A program made the position numbers and the translations under genes. The notes beneath the pieces were generated by a model that saw only the letters and a program-made list of their open reading frames with translations, made no database searches and was not told the origin of the DNA. Shown here one piece after another: positions 1-6,210 of a stretch of 6,537 nucleotides of DNA. The stretch is from Xanthobacteraceae bacterium (GTDB lineage: Bacteria > Pseudomonadota > Alphaproteobacteria > Rhizobiales > Xanthobacteraceae), in NCBI GenBank assembly GCA_030040825.1, contig JASHSY010000070.1, positions 1 to 6,537 of the forward strand, read 5' to 3'. Within the stretch, counting starts at the first letter, position 1; every line of letters starts with the position of its first letter.

Positions 1-117
1 CGGCTCGATACAGCCGACCCAGACCGCTGCCTGGCATTGTTCAAGTCCAACCGGGACGCCGGCCTGATCCTGTTCGCCGGTTTGCTGCTCGATGCGGCGA
101 TACGAGCGCTTGCCTAG
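1..117 (+). CDS. ubiA: 4-hydroxybenzoate polyprenyltransferase UbiA, C-terminal end (partial)
   Basis: The window opens inside this gene; 38 codons and a TAG stop (115-117) are visible. UbiA is an integral membrane enzyme that attaches the polyprenyl tail to 4-hydroxybenzoate in ubiquinone synthesis. What is seen is the motif CLALFKSNRDAG followed by a hydrophobic last segment (LILFAGLLLDAAIRALA). The pattern L-F-K-S-N-R-D-A-G-L before a final transmembrane helix is characteristic of the UbiA C-terminus. The catalytic Asp-rich motifs lie upstream of the window and cannot be checked. It ends 6 bp before the stop codon of the opposing DUF6101 gene, so the two transcripts converge, and I see no clear terminator between them. 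The identification rests on a short tail but the motif is distinctive. Confidence 0.85.
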   Translation, partial: RLDTADPDRCLALFKSNRDAGLILFAGLLLDAAIRALA

Positions 118-123
118 ACCGAC

Positions 124-696
124 TTAATTCCGGGCGATAATTTCGCGTTCTCCGCGATACATCGCCGGCGCAGGCGGCAACTTGGCGGCCCGGCGACGCA
201 ATCGGATTGAGGGGCGGCGCCGCGCGACTGCGCTGCGACGGCGGCGGCGCCAGGTTGGCGCCTCGATCCGGACTGCGCCCATGCGTGCGAAGAGCTCGTG
301 CAAGGTCCCGTCGCTTTCGGCAATCAAGAGCGGCAGACCGAGGACGCGGCTCCAAGACTGCCACTCAACCACAATCTCGTCATTTGTGTTCGATGAGAAT
401 AGCGGCAGCGACAGCGCCGGATCGGCATGCTCTAGCACCACCGAAACCGCCCTCGGCGGATCGTCTATTTTTCCGGTCAAACGGATAGCGACGCCGCGAA
501 ACCCGGAGACCGGTAAATTCAGCGCCATGCGCATGCCGCGCACGGAGCGCCGCACGACCACACGCTCGCGATGCAATTCAATCACGCGCCGACATTCGTC
601 GGCCGCCGCATCGGCAGCCTCGAAACGTACCGGCAAAGAGAAGGGGTCGAGCCGCCCTGCGCGGCTCGACCCGGCAGCAATCCTGCCGGCTTCCAT
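124..696 (-). CDS. DUF6101 family protein
   Basis: This is a conserved protein of unknown function found in Hyphomicrobiales, about 190 residues from the chosen start. Near the N-terminus (residues 8-25) is AGSSRAGRLDPFSLPVRF. A middle region rich in beta-strand-like hydrophobics follows, then EWQSWSRVLGLPLLIAESDG. The last 45 residues are very basic (WRRRRR, ARRR, RLRRR) and end in the family-typical GEREIIARN. The basic tail could bind nucleic acid or acidic lipid, which is inference only. There is no signal peptide or membrane segment. I place the start at the ATG at 696, because homologous N-termini as I recall them begin shortly before AGSSRA and a GGGGCG lies just upstream. An in-frame GTG at 759 would add 21 residues. 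The gene is convergent with ubiA and divergent from tldE. Confidence 0.8.
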   Translation of the reverse strand: MEAGRIAAGSSRAGRLDPFSLPVRFEAADAAADECRRVIELHRERVVVRRSVRGMRMALNLPVSGFRGVAIRLTGKIDDPPRAVSVVLEHADPALSLPLFSSNTNDEIVVEWQSWSRVLGLPLLIAESDGTLHELFARMGAVRIEAPTWRRRRRSAVARRRPSIRLRRRAAKLPPAPAMYRGEREIIARN

Positions 697-910
697 TTGA
701 CGCCCCGAAACTCGTACTCCCGCCGGGCTGTTGCCGCCCGGTTGCCGTGAACATGCCACCGCGCCGTCATCATGGGCTTAAGAACCTCGGTTAAGAGGCC
801 GTATCGCGTCCGCCAATGGAGCGCATGATTGACGAGGCGTTGCTGTGCGCGCTGCAATTTGCCTACCATCATGCTAACGCGCGTGGGCCAGCCGCGCGTG
901 GGTCGGCGGG

Positions 911-939
911 TTGAAACGGGCATAGGACGGCCACATCTT
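911..939 (+). promoter_or_regulatory. candidate sigma-70 promoter for the tldE operon
   Basis: TTGAAA (911-916, 5 of 6 to TTGACA) is followed after 17 bp by CATCTT (934-939), a poor -10 matching 3 of 6. This would give a short leader of about 35 nt before the ATG at 981. A competing candidate in the same spacer is TTGACG (829-834) with TGCAAT (853-858, 4 of 6) at 18 bp spacing, giving a longer leader. Neither is decisive; they are recorded because this divergent spacer must hold the promoter for the + strand block unless it is read from farther away. Confidence 0.2.
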
Positions 940-980
940 GCCCTTGTGTGTTCATCGGTGTGCGCTTAAACCGCCTTGAG

Positions 981-2333
981 ATGCCCTCCCTCCTCGACCA
1001 AACCGACCTCGTCGATCTTGCCGAACGTCTCGTCAGCGCGGCCAAACGGGCCGGCGCGGATCAGGCCGACGCGCTTGCGATCCGTTCAGTGTCACTATCG
1101 GTCGAGGTACGTGACGGCGCCGTTGAGGAATCGCAGCGTTCCGAAGGGGACGATCTCGGCTTGCGCGTGATTGTCGGCCATAAGCAGGCCGTGGTTTCGA
1201 CCAACGATCTTAAGGGCGGTGGCTTCGAGGCACTCGCTGAGCGCGCAGTTGCCATGGCGCGCGTGGCGCCGGAAGATCGCTTCGCCGGCCTCGCCGACAC
1301 GGCACTGTTGGCGCGCACCCTGCCCGCTCTTGACCTCATCGATCCAAAGATGCCGGCCGTCGAGGCCTTGGAAGAGCTGGCGCGTGACGCCGAGACGGCG
1401 GGTCTGGCGGTTGGCGGCGTTACCAAATCGGGCGGCGCTTCCGCCTCAGCGGGAATCGGCGGATTCGTCCTGGTGACCAGTCATGGTTTTCACGGTGCGA
1501 CCATCGCGTCTCGACACGGCATCTCGATGACGGCGATTGCCGGTGACGGTACGGCGATGGAGCGGGACTACGATTTTTCCTCGACCCTGCACGCCGCCGA
1601 TCTCGAAAGTGCCGCGGTGATCGGGCGGCGGGCCGGCGAGCGGGCGGTCAAACGGTTGAACCCGCGCAAGGTCGCAACGCGTCGCGTGCCGGTGGTGTTT
1701 GACTCTAGAGTCTCCGGCTCGCTGGTGGGTCACGTCGCCAGTGCCGCGAACGGCGCCGCGATTGCACGCAAAACCAGCTTTTTGCGCGAGAAACTCGGCG
1801 AAAGAATTTTCGCCGCGGGCATCAACATCATCGACGATCCATTACGGCCGCGCGGGCTGCGTTCGCGCCCATTCGACGCTGAAGGACTCCCCGGACGCCG
1901 CCGCAACGTCGTCGAGGATGGCGTCTTGAAGACTTGGCTGCTCGATTGCGCGACCGCGCGTGAGCTCGATCTGGAAACGACCGGTCACGCCCAGCGTGGC
2001 GTTTCCTCGACCCCCTCTCCCGGCGCCAGCAATCTGCATCTCGAGCCCGGCGGCAAGACGCCCCGCGAGCTTATCGCCGACATCGAAGACGGCTTTTACG
2101 TCACCGACATGATTGGCATGGGCGTCAATCTGGTAACCGGGGATTATAGCCGCGGCGCCTCCGGATTCTGGATCGAACGCGGCGAATGCACCTATCCGGT
2201 CAGTGAAGTCACCATCGCCGGCCATCTTTCTGAAATGTTCGCCGGCCTCACTCCGGCGAACGATCTGGTCTTTCGCTACGGCACGAACGCGCCGACCTTG
2301 CGCATTGAGAGTATGACCGTTGCGGGCCACTGA
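981..2333 (+). CDS. tldE: metalloprotease-related protein TldE/PmbA
   Basis: This is TldE (PmbA), the partner of TldD in a cytoplasmic heterodimeric protease. In E. coli TldD/TldE matures microcin B17 and degrades the antitoxin CcdA. The protein is about 450 residues, the usual length. Family signatures are SVSLSVEVRDGAVEES (36-51), SPGASNL (346-352) and TGDYSRGASGFW (386-397), followed by ERGECTYPVSEVTIAG. I see no HExxxH motif, as expected: the metal site is in TldD, which is not in this window. The frame is open from a GTG at 948 and another at 960. I choose the ATG at 981 because it gives a family-like N-terminus (MPSLLDQTDLVDLAERLV). None of the three starts has a convincing Shine-Dalgarno. 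The 3' end overlaps the next gene by 14 bp, so the two are probably cotranscribed. Confidence 0.93.
   Translation: MPSLLDQTDLVDLAERLVSAAKRAGADQADALAIRSVSLSVEVRDGAVEESQRSEGDDLGLRVIVGHKQAVVSTNDLKGGGFEALAERAVAMARVAPEDRFAGLADTALLARTLPALDLIDPKMPAVEALEELARDAETAGLAVGGVTKSGGASASAGIGGFVLVTSHGFHGATIASRHGISMTAIAGDGTAMERDYDFSSTLHAADLESAAVIGRRAGERAVKRLNPRKVATRRVPVVFDSRVSGSLVGHVASAANGAAIARKTSFLREKLGERIFAAGINIIDDPLRPRGLRSRPFDAEGLPGRRRNVVEDGVLKTWLLDCATARELDLETTGHAQRGVSSTPSPGASNLHLEPGGKTPRELIADIEDGFYVTDMIGMGVNLVTGDYSRGASGFWIERGECTYPVSEVTIAGHLSEMFAGLTPANDLVFRYGTNAPTLRIESMTVAGH
2307..2311 (+). promoter_or_regulatory. ribosome binding site deciding the TTG start of the cysQ-like gene
   Basis: GAGAG lies 8 nt before the TTG at 2320, inside the last codons of tldE. 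A TGA at 2314-2316 in the same frame rules out any earlier start, and the next usable starts (a GTG about 18 codons in, then an ATG) would cut off the first helix. This supports a TTG start embedded in the preceding gene, suggesting translational coupling. Confidence 0.45.
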
Positions 2334-3126
2334 GGCCGTCGATCCGGCCGATGTTGCCGCTGAACTTGCCGCCTGCGTGCGCGAAGCCGGCATGCTGGCG
2401 TTGTCGATGTTCAAAAGTCCGATCAAGACTTGGACCAAAGGAGCATCGTCGCCGGTTTGCGAAGCCGATATCGCGGTCGACCGATTGTTGCGCGAACGGC
2501 TGACCAGCCGGCGTTCAGGCTTTGGGTGGTTATCCGAGGAAGCGGACGACGACGACAGGCGGCTGGGCGCACACTTTGTCTGGGTCGTCGACCCGATCGA
2601 CGGCACCCGCGCCTATCTGGCTGGTCTGCCGGATTGGGCCATTTCGGTCGCATTGATCGAAATCGGCCGGCCGATCGCGGCTTGTCTGTATGCTCCCGTG
2701 ACTGAGGAACTTTTCGTTGCATCCACCGATAACGGCGCGACTTGCAATGGCGCCGCTATCGCCGCTACGCCGGGAGCCTCGCTCGGCGACATCCGCATCG
2801 CCGGCCCAAAAGACTTTCTGAAGCGATTTGCCGCAATCGCCCCACCCTGCACCGCCGTGCCACGGATGCCCTCGCTTGCGCTTCGCCTCGCGCGCGTCGC
2901 GCAGGGAGCGATTGATGTTGCTATCGCCAGCGCCGATAGCCACGATTGGGACCTTGCCGCGGCTGATCTTTTGGTGCACGAAGCTGGCGGTTTGCTGACG
3001 TCCTTCGCCGGGCACGCCGTGATCTATAATCAGCCTGTACCGCGGCATCAGATGCTGGTTGCTGCCGGCCGGGACAGACACCCGACAGTTATCGAACTTC
3101 TTGGGGATGAACGCCTCGCGTCTTGA
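2320..3126 (+). CDS. cysQ: inositol monophosphatase-family 3'(2'),5'-bisphosphate nucleotidase (CysQ-like)
   Basis: This is a Mg-dependent, Li-sensitive-type phosphatase of the inositol monophosphatase superfamily, 268 residues. CysQ enzymes hydrolyse 3'-phosphoadenosine 5'-phosphate (PAP) to AMP, clearing the by-product of sulfate assimilation and sulfotransfer. Seen here are KGASSPVCEADIAVD (40-54), SEE (72-74), the first metal motif WVVDPIDGTRAYLAG (88-102, with D91, D94, G95, T96) and the second motif DWDLAAADLLVHEAGG (209-224, with D211 as the expected metal ligand). All canonical ligands are present, so it should be active. The start is TTG, overlapping tldE by 14 bp. The substrate cannot be settled by motif alone: inositol phosphate, histidinol phosphate or fructose bisphosphate phosphatases share these motifs. 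The CysQ call leans on its usual position between pmbA and DUF4170 in this order. Confidence 0.88.
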   Translation: MRATEAVDPADVAAELAACVREAGMLALSMFKSPIKTWTKGASSPVCEADIAVDRLLRERLTSRRSGFGWLSEEADDDDRRLGAHFVWVVDPIDGTRAYLAGLPDWAISVALIEIGRPIAACLYAPVTEELFVASTDNGATCNGAAIAATPGASLGDIRIAGPKDFLKRFAAIAPPCTAVPRMPSLALRLARVAQGAIDVAIASADSHDWDLAAADLLVHEAGGLLTSFAGHAVIYNQPVPRHQMLVAAGRDRHPTVIELLGDERLAS

Positions 3127-3156
3127 TCAAACCCTCAGCAGCGCGGAGCGAGCGCT

Positions 3157-3405
3157 ATGCCCGAAGCATCCAAGCAACCGGCCAAACAATTGCTCCATCT
3201 CGTCTTCGGCGGCGAATTAGCTCACGTCGCAAGCAGCAACTTTAAAGATCTCGACAACCTCGACATCGTCGGCATCTTTCCGAACTACGCAAGCGCATAT
3301 TCGGCCTGGAAGGCGAAAGCGCAAGGCACCGTCGACAATGCCGAGATGCGCTATTTCATCGTCCACTTGCATCGATTGCTTGATCCGGAAACTGAAGCAC
3401 GGTGA
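3157..3405 (+). CDS. DUF4170 domain protein
   Basis: This is a small soluble protein of unknown function, 82 residues. Nearly the whole length is the DUF4170 domain: LLHLVFGGEL (12-21), then NFKDLDNLDIVGIFPNY, AYSAWKAKAQGTVDNAEMR and YFIVHLHRLLDPE at the end. There is no signal peptide, membrane helix or cysteine. A GGAG (3145-3148) sits 8 nt before the ATG, so the start is well supported. It follows the cysQ-like gene by 30 bp and precedes waaA by 105 bp. Its repeated position beside Kdo/lipid A genes in Hyphomicrobiales suggests a role near envelope synthesis, but that is inference from neighbourhood only. Confidence 0.88.
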   Translation: MPEASKQPAKQLLHLVFGGELAHVASSNFKDLDNLDIVGIFPNYASAYSAWKAKAQGTVDNAEMRYFIVHLHRLLDPETEAR

Positions 3406-3497
3406 GAATACGCTATGCGGAAATACCGGGCGACAACGATGACATCGGCTGAATATGGCGATGTTCCCCTCGTTTAACGCAGCCGAGCAGCGGTGCG

Positions 3498-3503
3498 AAG
3501 GAG
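3498..3503 (+). promoter_or_regulatory. strong ribosome binding site fixing the waaA start
   Basis: AAGGAG lies 7 nt before the GTG at 3511. The open frame also allows a GTG at 3493, but that codon lies upstream of this site and would add only six residues (MRRRLS) encoded across the Shine-Dalgarno itself. The GTG at 3511 is therefore the better start. Confidence 0.75.
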
Positions 3504-3510
3504 ATTAAGC

Positions 3511-4812
3511 GTGCGCGATCGTTTGCCGCTCGCGCTGCGTTTCTACCGGGTCGCATCGCTGGCCGTTGCCTCACCGGTGGCGGCGCGGGTTTTGGCTTGG
3601 CGGGTCAAGCGGGGAAAAGAAAATCCATCACGCCTTGGCGAACGTCACGGTAAGGCGAACCTGCCACGGCCCTCGGGGCCGCTGATTTGGCTGCATGGGG
3701 CCAGCGTCGGCGAAATGCTGGCCGTCATTCCGCTCATCGAACGGCTCCGCGCCAAGGACTTTGCGGTCCTGGTGACCTCTGGCACGGTCACCTCGGCCGC
3801 CCTCGCTCAACAGCGTCTGCCCGCTGGAGTTTTGCATCAGTTCATTCCGCTCGATGCCCCGCAATTTGTAGATCGCTTCCTCAGCCACTGGCGGCCCAGC
3901 CTTGCCCTGTTCGTCGAATCCGATTTTTGGCCAAATTTAATCCTTGCCTGCGCCGACCGCGGCGTCCCCATCATCCTGATCAATGGTCGAGTGTCGGAGC
4001 GGTCATTCAACCGCTGGCGTCTTCAGCCCGGACTGATCACCGCGCTGCTGCGGCGATTCGATCTCTGCCTTGCTCAATCCAAAGCCGATGCGGAGCGCTT
4101 GGGCCAGCTCGGTGCGCCGCACATCAGCAGCATTGGCAATCTAAAACTCGACGTGCCTGCACCACCGGTAGATTTGCTGACACTGCGAAAATTCAAAACA
4201 GCCATCGATGCACGCGCAGTCATCGCCGCCGCTTCTACCCACGAGGGAGAAGAAACCGCTATCCTGGATGCTCATCGTCAGCTACGCGCGAATTACCCGT
4301 CACTTTTGACGATCATTGCACCGCGCCACCCGGAACGCGGCACAGGAATAGCGGAAGCGGCCAAAGCTGTGGGGTTTTCGGTAGCGTTGCGCTCCCGCGA
4401 CGACGTCCCAAAACCGGATGACGAAATTTTCGTCGCCGATACGCTCGGCGAGCTGGGGTTGATTTATCGGCTGGCGCCCGCGGTTTTCATGGGTGGTTCG
4501 CTCGCCAGCCACGGCGGCCAAAATCCGATCGAGGCTATCCGGCTCGGCGCTGCAGTGGTGCACGGTCCGCACGTTTGGAACTTCGCCGAGATTTATGGTG
4601 CACTCGACGCGGCAAATGGCGCTGAGCTGGTTGCCGATGCCGCGGGGTTGATGGCTTGTTTGCGCGGCTGGCTTGCCAACCCGACGGCACGCAAGGCGCT
4701 CGCGGATGCGGGGGTTGTTACCGTCGGCAAACTCGGCGGCGCACTGGAACGGACCATGGCCGCGCTCGAGCCTTACCTGATGCAGCTTCGACTCGAGCAA
4801 AGAGCGTCGTGA
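3511..4812 (+). CDS. waaA: 3-deoxy-D-manno-octulosonic acid (Kdo) transferase
   Basis: WaaA/KdtA (glycosyltransferase family 30) transfers Kdo from CMP-Kdo to lipid IVA on the inner face of the cytoplasmic membrane. The protein is 433 residues, close to the family norm. Seen: a hydrophobic, basic N-terminal membrane-binding segment (about 6-31); WLHGASVGE (60-68), whose E68 matches the catalytic Glu known in this family; ESDFWPNL (136-143); NGRVSERS (158-165); STHEGEE (242-248); PRHPER (271-276); GGSLASHGGQNPIEA (328-342); and GPHVWNFAEI (352-361). Both GT-B domains are complete. The start is GTG at 3511. The stop TGA shares one base with the lpxK ATG, so the pair is almost certainly translationally coupled. 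Whether it adds one or two Kdo residues cannot be told from sequence alone. Confidence 0.96.
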   Translation: MRDRLPLALRFYRVASLAVASPVAARVLAWRVKRGKENPSRLGERHGKANLPRPSGPLIWLHGASVGEMLAVIPLIERLRAKDFAVLVTSGTVTSAALAQQRLPAGVLHQFIPLDAPQFVDRFLSHWRPSLALFVESDFWPNLILACADRGVPIILINGRVSERSFNRWRLQPGLITALLRRFDLCLAQSKADAERLGQLGAPHISSIGNLKLDVPAPPVDLLTLRKFKTAIDARAVIAAASTHEGEETAILDAHRQLRANYPSLLTIIAPRHPERGTGIAEAAKAVGFSVALRSRDDVPKPDDEIFVADTLGELGLIYRLAPAVFMGGSLASHGGQNPIEAIRLGAAVVHGPHVWNFAEIYGALDAANGAELVADAAGLMACLRGWLANPTARKALADAGVVTVGKLGGALERTMAALEPYLMQLRLEQRAS

Positions 4813-5819
4813 TGCGGGAGCCAGCTTTTTGGTGGCGGCCTGGTAGCGGCAGCCTCCTAAGCCCGCTCGCCGGTATCTACGGAGCAATTGCAGCATTGCG
4901 TGTGCGGGCACCGGGTCGTGGCGTCGGTATCCCAGTCATCTGTCTGGGCAATCTCACGGTCGGCGGCGCCGGCAAGACACCGGCAGCGCTCGCGGTGGCG
5001 CATCTTCTCCTAGCAGCGCGCGAACGCCCGTTCTTCTTGAGCCGCGGTTACGGCGGACAATCGGCAGGTCCGCTGCGCGTTGATCCGGCGGTGCATTCGG
5101 CAGTGATGGTTGGCGACGAACCGCTCCTGCTCGCGCGCCTGGCGCCGACGATTGTGGCCCGCGACCGGATTAAAGGGGCCGAGGCCGCGCGTCGCGACGG
5201 CGCAACCGTCATCGTGATGGATGACGGTTTCCAAAATCCGGCTCTCGCCAAGGATTTGTCGATCCTGATGGTCGACGGCCGGCGCGGCATCGGCAACGGA
5301 CGCACGCTTCCGGCGGGCCCTTTGCGGGCGCCACTAGAGACGCAGATTGCACGGGCACAGGCGATTGTTTTTGTGGGACAGCTAAGCGGTCTCACGGCGT
5401 TAGAACAGCGTGCACGGCATCACGGCGCACTCATTTTCCACGGACATCTCGAACCCGACCGGCAAATCCTGGCGGCGGTAGGCGGACGCAAGGTCCTCGC
5501 CTTTGCCGGGATTGGCAATCCGGAAAAATTCTTTGCCACGCTGACCGAGGCCGGAATCGAGGTCGCCGCGCGGACAAGTTTTCCCGATCACCACCGTTAC
5601 ACGGCTCACGAAGCGCAATCGCTGTTGGCGCAAGCCGATGCGACGAATCTGATGCTCCTCACCACGGAAAAAGATTTAGCACGGTTGTCGGGCGACCCGG
5701 ATCTATCATCGCTCGCGGCGCGCGCCAGCGCGTTGCCGGTACGCCTAATCATCGAAGAGGCAGACGCTTTCCGCGATCTGGTGCTTAACGCGGGGCGGCG
5801 GCCGATTGCGGCTCGCTGA
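4812..5819 (+). CDS. lpxK: tetraacyldisaccharide 4'-kinase LpxK
   Basis: LpxK phosphorylates the 4' position of the tetraacyldisaccharide 1-phosphate to make lipid IVA, at the inner face of the cytoplasmic membrane. The protein is 335 residues, normal for the family. Seen: an N-terminal hydrophobic membrane-association helix (about 15-30); the P-loop GNLTVGGAGKTP (46-57, K55 and T56); VGDEP (100-104), with D102 in the position of the catalytic Asp described for Aquifex LpxK; the Walker B-like VMDDGFQ (135-141); LPAGPLR (166-172); FPDHHRYT (257-264), carrying the expected catalytic His; and LLTTEKD near the C-terminus. The ATG at 4812 overlaps the waaA stop (TGATG). The open frame runs farther upstream but only as a shadow of waaA. 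It is convergent with DUF2093, 15 bp away. Confidence 0.96.
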   Translation: MREPAFWWRPGSGSLLSPLAGIYGAIAALRVRAPGRGVGIPVICLGNLTVGGAGKTPAALAVAHLLLAARERPFFLSRGYGGQSAGPLRVDPAVHSAVMVGDEPLLLARLAPTIVARDRIKGAEAARRDGATVIVMDDGFQNPALAKDLSILMVDGRRGIGNGRTLPAGPLRAPLETQIARAQAIVFVGQLSGLTALEQRARHHGALIFHGHLEPDRQILAAVGGRKVLAFAGIGNPEKFFATLTEAGIEVAARTSFPDHHRYTAHEAQSLLAQADATNLMLLTTEKDLARLSGDPDLSSLAARASALPVRLIIEEADAFRDLVLNAGRRPIAAR

Positions 5820-5833
5820 ATATTTGACGGAAC

Positions 5834-5854
5834 CCTACGCCTTTCGTGCGTAGG
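5834..5854. terminator. short inverted repeat at the lpxK / DUF2093 convergence
   Basis: CCTACGC (5834-5840) and GCGTAGG (5848-5854) form a perfect 7-bp stem with a 7-nt loop. It overlaps the last codons and stop of the DUF2093 gene and begins 14 bp after the lpxK stop codon. Its position between two convergent genes fits a bidirectional terminator, but neither strand has a U-run after the stem, so it may only stall polymerase or protect 3' ends. It could also be chance. Confidence 0.3.
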
Positions 5855-6065
5855 TCGCCTTGTGCCGTTGCAATACCGCCTCCGGCGTCGCATAGGCCTC
5901 CTGCAGGTCGACGCTCCAATAGCGGAGCTCTTCCAGCGGTATGGACACCCCCGTCACCGCACAACGCACGAACGCTCCGGGCCGCACGACGCGGAAATCG
6001 CCGTCAAGATATTTGACCTCGGCCTCGCCGGGTATGGAAGATTGACGATCAGTGCGATTGAGCAA
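5835..6065 (-). CDS. DUF2093 domain protein
   Basis: This is a small protein of unknown function, 76 residues from the chosen start. The DUF2093 core is clear: GEAEVKYLDGDFRVVRPG (13-30), FVRCAVTGVSIPLEELRYWS, then QEAYATPEAVLQRH. The single CAVTG motif holds a Cys, but no partner Cys is present, so a zinc knuckle is unlikely. There is no signal or membrane segment. I place the start at TTG 6065, giving MLNRTDRQ: it has CGGAGG 6 nt upstream and an N-terminus like family members, which commonly begin with M-L-N. The frame is open to ATGs at 6122 and 6176, but those lie in or near the terminator region of the upstream gene and encode unrelated residues. The lpxK-DUF2093 neighbourhood is recurrent in Hyphomicrobiales. 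Confidence 0.85.
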   Translation of the reverse strand: MLNRTDRQSSIPGEAEVKYLDGDFRVVRPGAFVRCAVTGVSIPLEELRYWSVDLQEAYATPEAVLQRHKATYARKA

Positions 6066-6071
6066 CGGGAA

Positions 6072-6077
6072 CCTCCG
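6072..6077 (-). promoter_or_regulatory. ribosome binding site fixing the TTG start of DUF2093
   Basis: On the minus strand CGGAGG is followed by 6 nt (TTCCCG) and then TTG at 6065. This is a near-perfect Shine-Dalgarno at good spacing, and it marks a TTG start rather than the ATGs 19 and 37 codons farther upstream. Confidence 0.7.
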
Positions 6078-6111
6078 TGGCGACGGACGACTCTGCGAAC
6101 GCCCGTGACCG

Positions 6112-6141
6112 AAGATAATCATTCCCGGCGCGGAAAACCAA
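6112..6141 (-). promoter_or_regulatory. weak candidate promoter for DUF2093
   Basis: Reading the minus strand, TTGGTT (6136-6141, plus coordinates) is followed after 18 bp by TATCTT (6112-6117, 4 of 6 to TATAAT). The -35 match is poor. It is listed because the terminator just upstream implies that DUF2093 needs its own promoter in this roughly 95-bp stretch. Confidence 0.15.
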
Positions 6142-6162
6142 GCCCAGCGCGGAAAACCAAGC
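6128..6162. repeat. 16-bp direct repeat in tandem, period 19 bp
   Basis: GCGCGGAAAACCAAGC occurs at 6128-6143 and again, identically, at 6147-6162, separated by CCA. On the minus strand each copy reads as a G+C-rich flank plus TTGGTTTT. The copy at 6147-6162 supplies the U-rich tail of the adjacent terminator; the other copy lies just beyond. It is most simply a small tandem duplication. Confidence 0.9.
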
Positions 6163-6187
6163 GCCGCCCCGAACATGAGGCGGCGCT
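6149..6187 (-). terminator. Rho-independent-type terminator of the small secreted protein gene
   Basis: On the minus strand a perfect 9-bp stem, AGCGCCGCC (6179-6187) with GGCGGCGCT (6160-6168), encloses a 10-nt loop and is followed by TGGTTTTCC (to about 6151). It starts 23 bp after the stop codon of the gene at 6211-6414. The GC-rich stem with a short interrupted U-tract is the usual alphaproteobacterial form. The hairpin base and the tail partly overlap the adjacent 19-bp-period repeat. Confidence 0.75.
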
Positions 6188-6210
6188 CGAAAACCTAAGG
6201 GCCGATCGAC

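Noticed and set aside
182..700. Long + strand open frame opposite DUF6101
   Set aside because: It mirrors the DUF6101 gene, is Arg/Ser-rich without recognisable motifs, and the minus strand carries clear family motifs.
778..796. TTAAGA repeated at 778-783 and 791-796, resembling a CtrA site
   Set aside because: The TTAA halves are 9 bp apart, not the 7 bp of the CtrA consensus, and short A/T repeats of this size arise by chance.
1842..2606. 254-codon minus-strand open frame across the tldE/cysQ junction
   Set aside because: Both + strand genes have strong family motifs throughout; this frame has none and reads as an antisense shadow.
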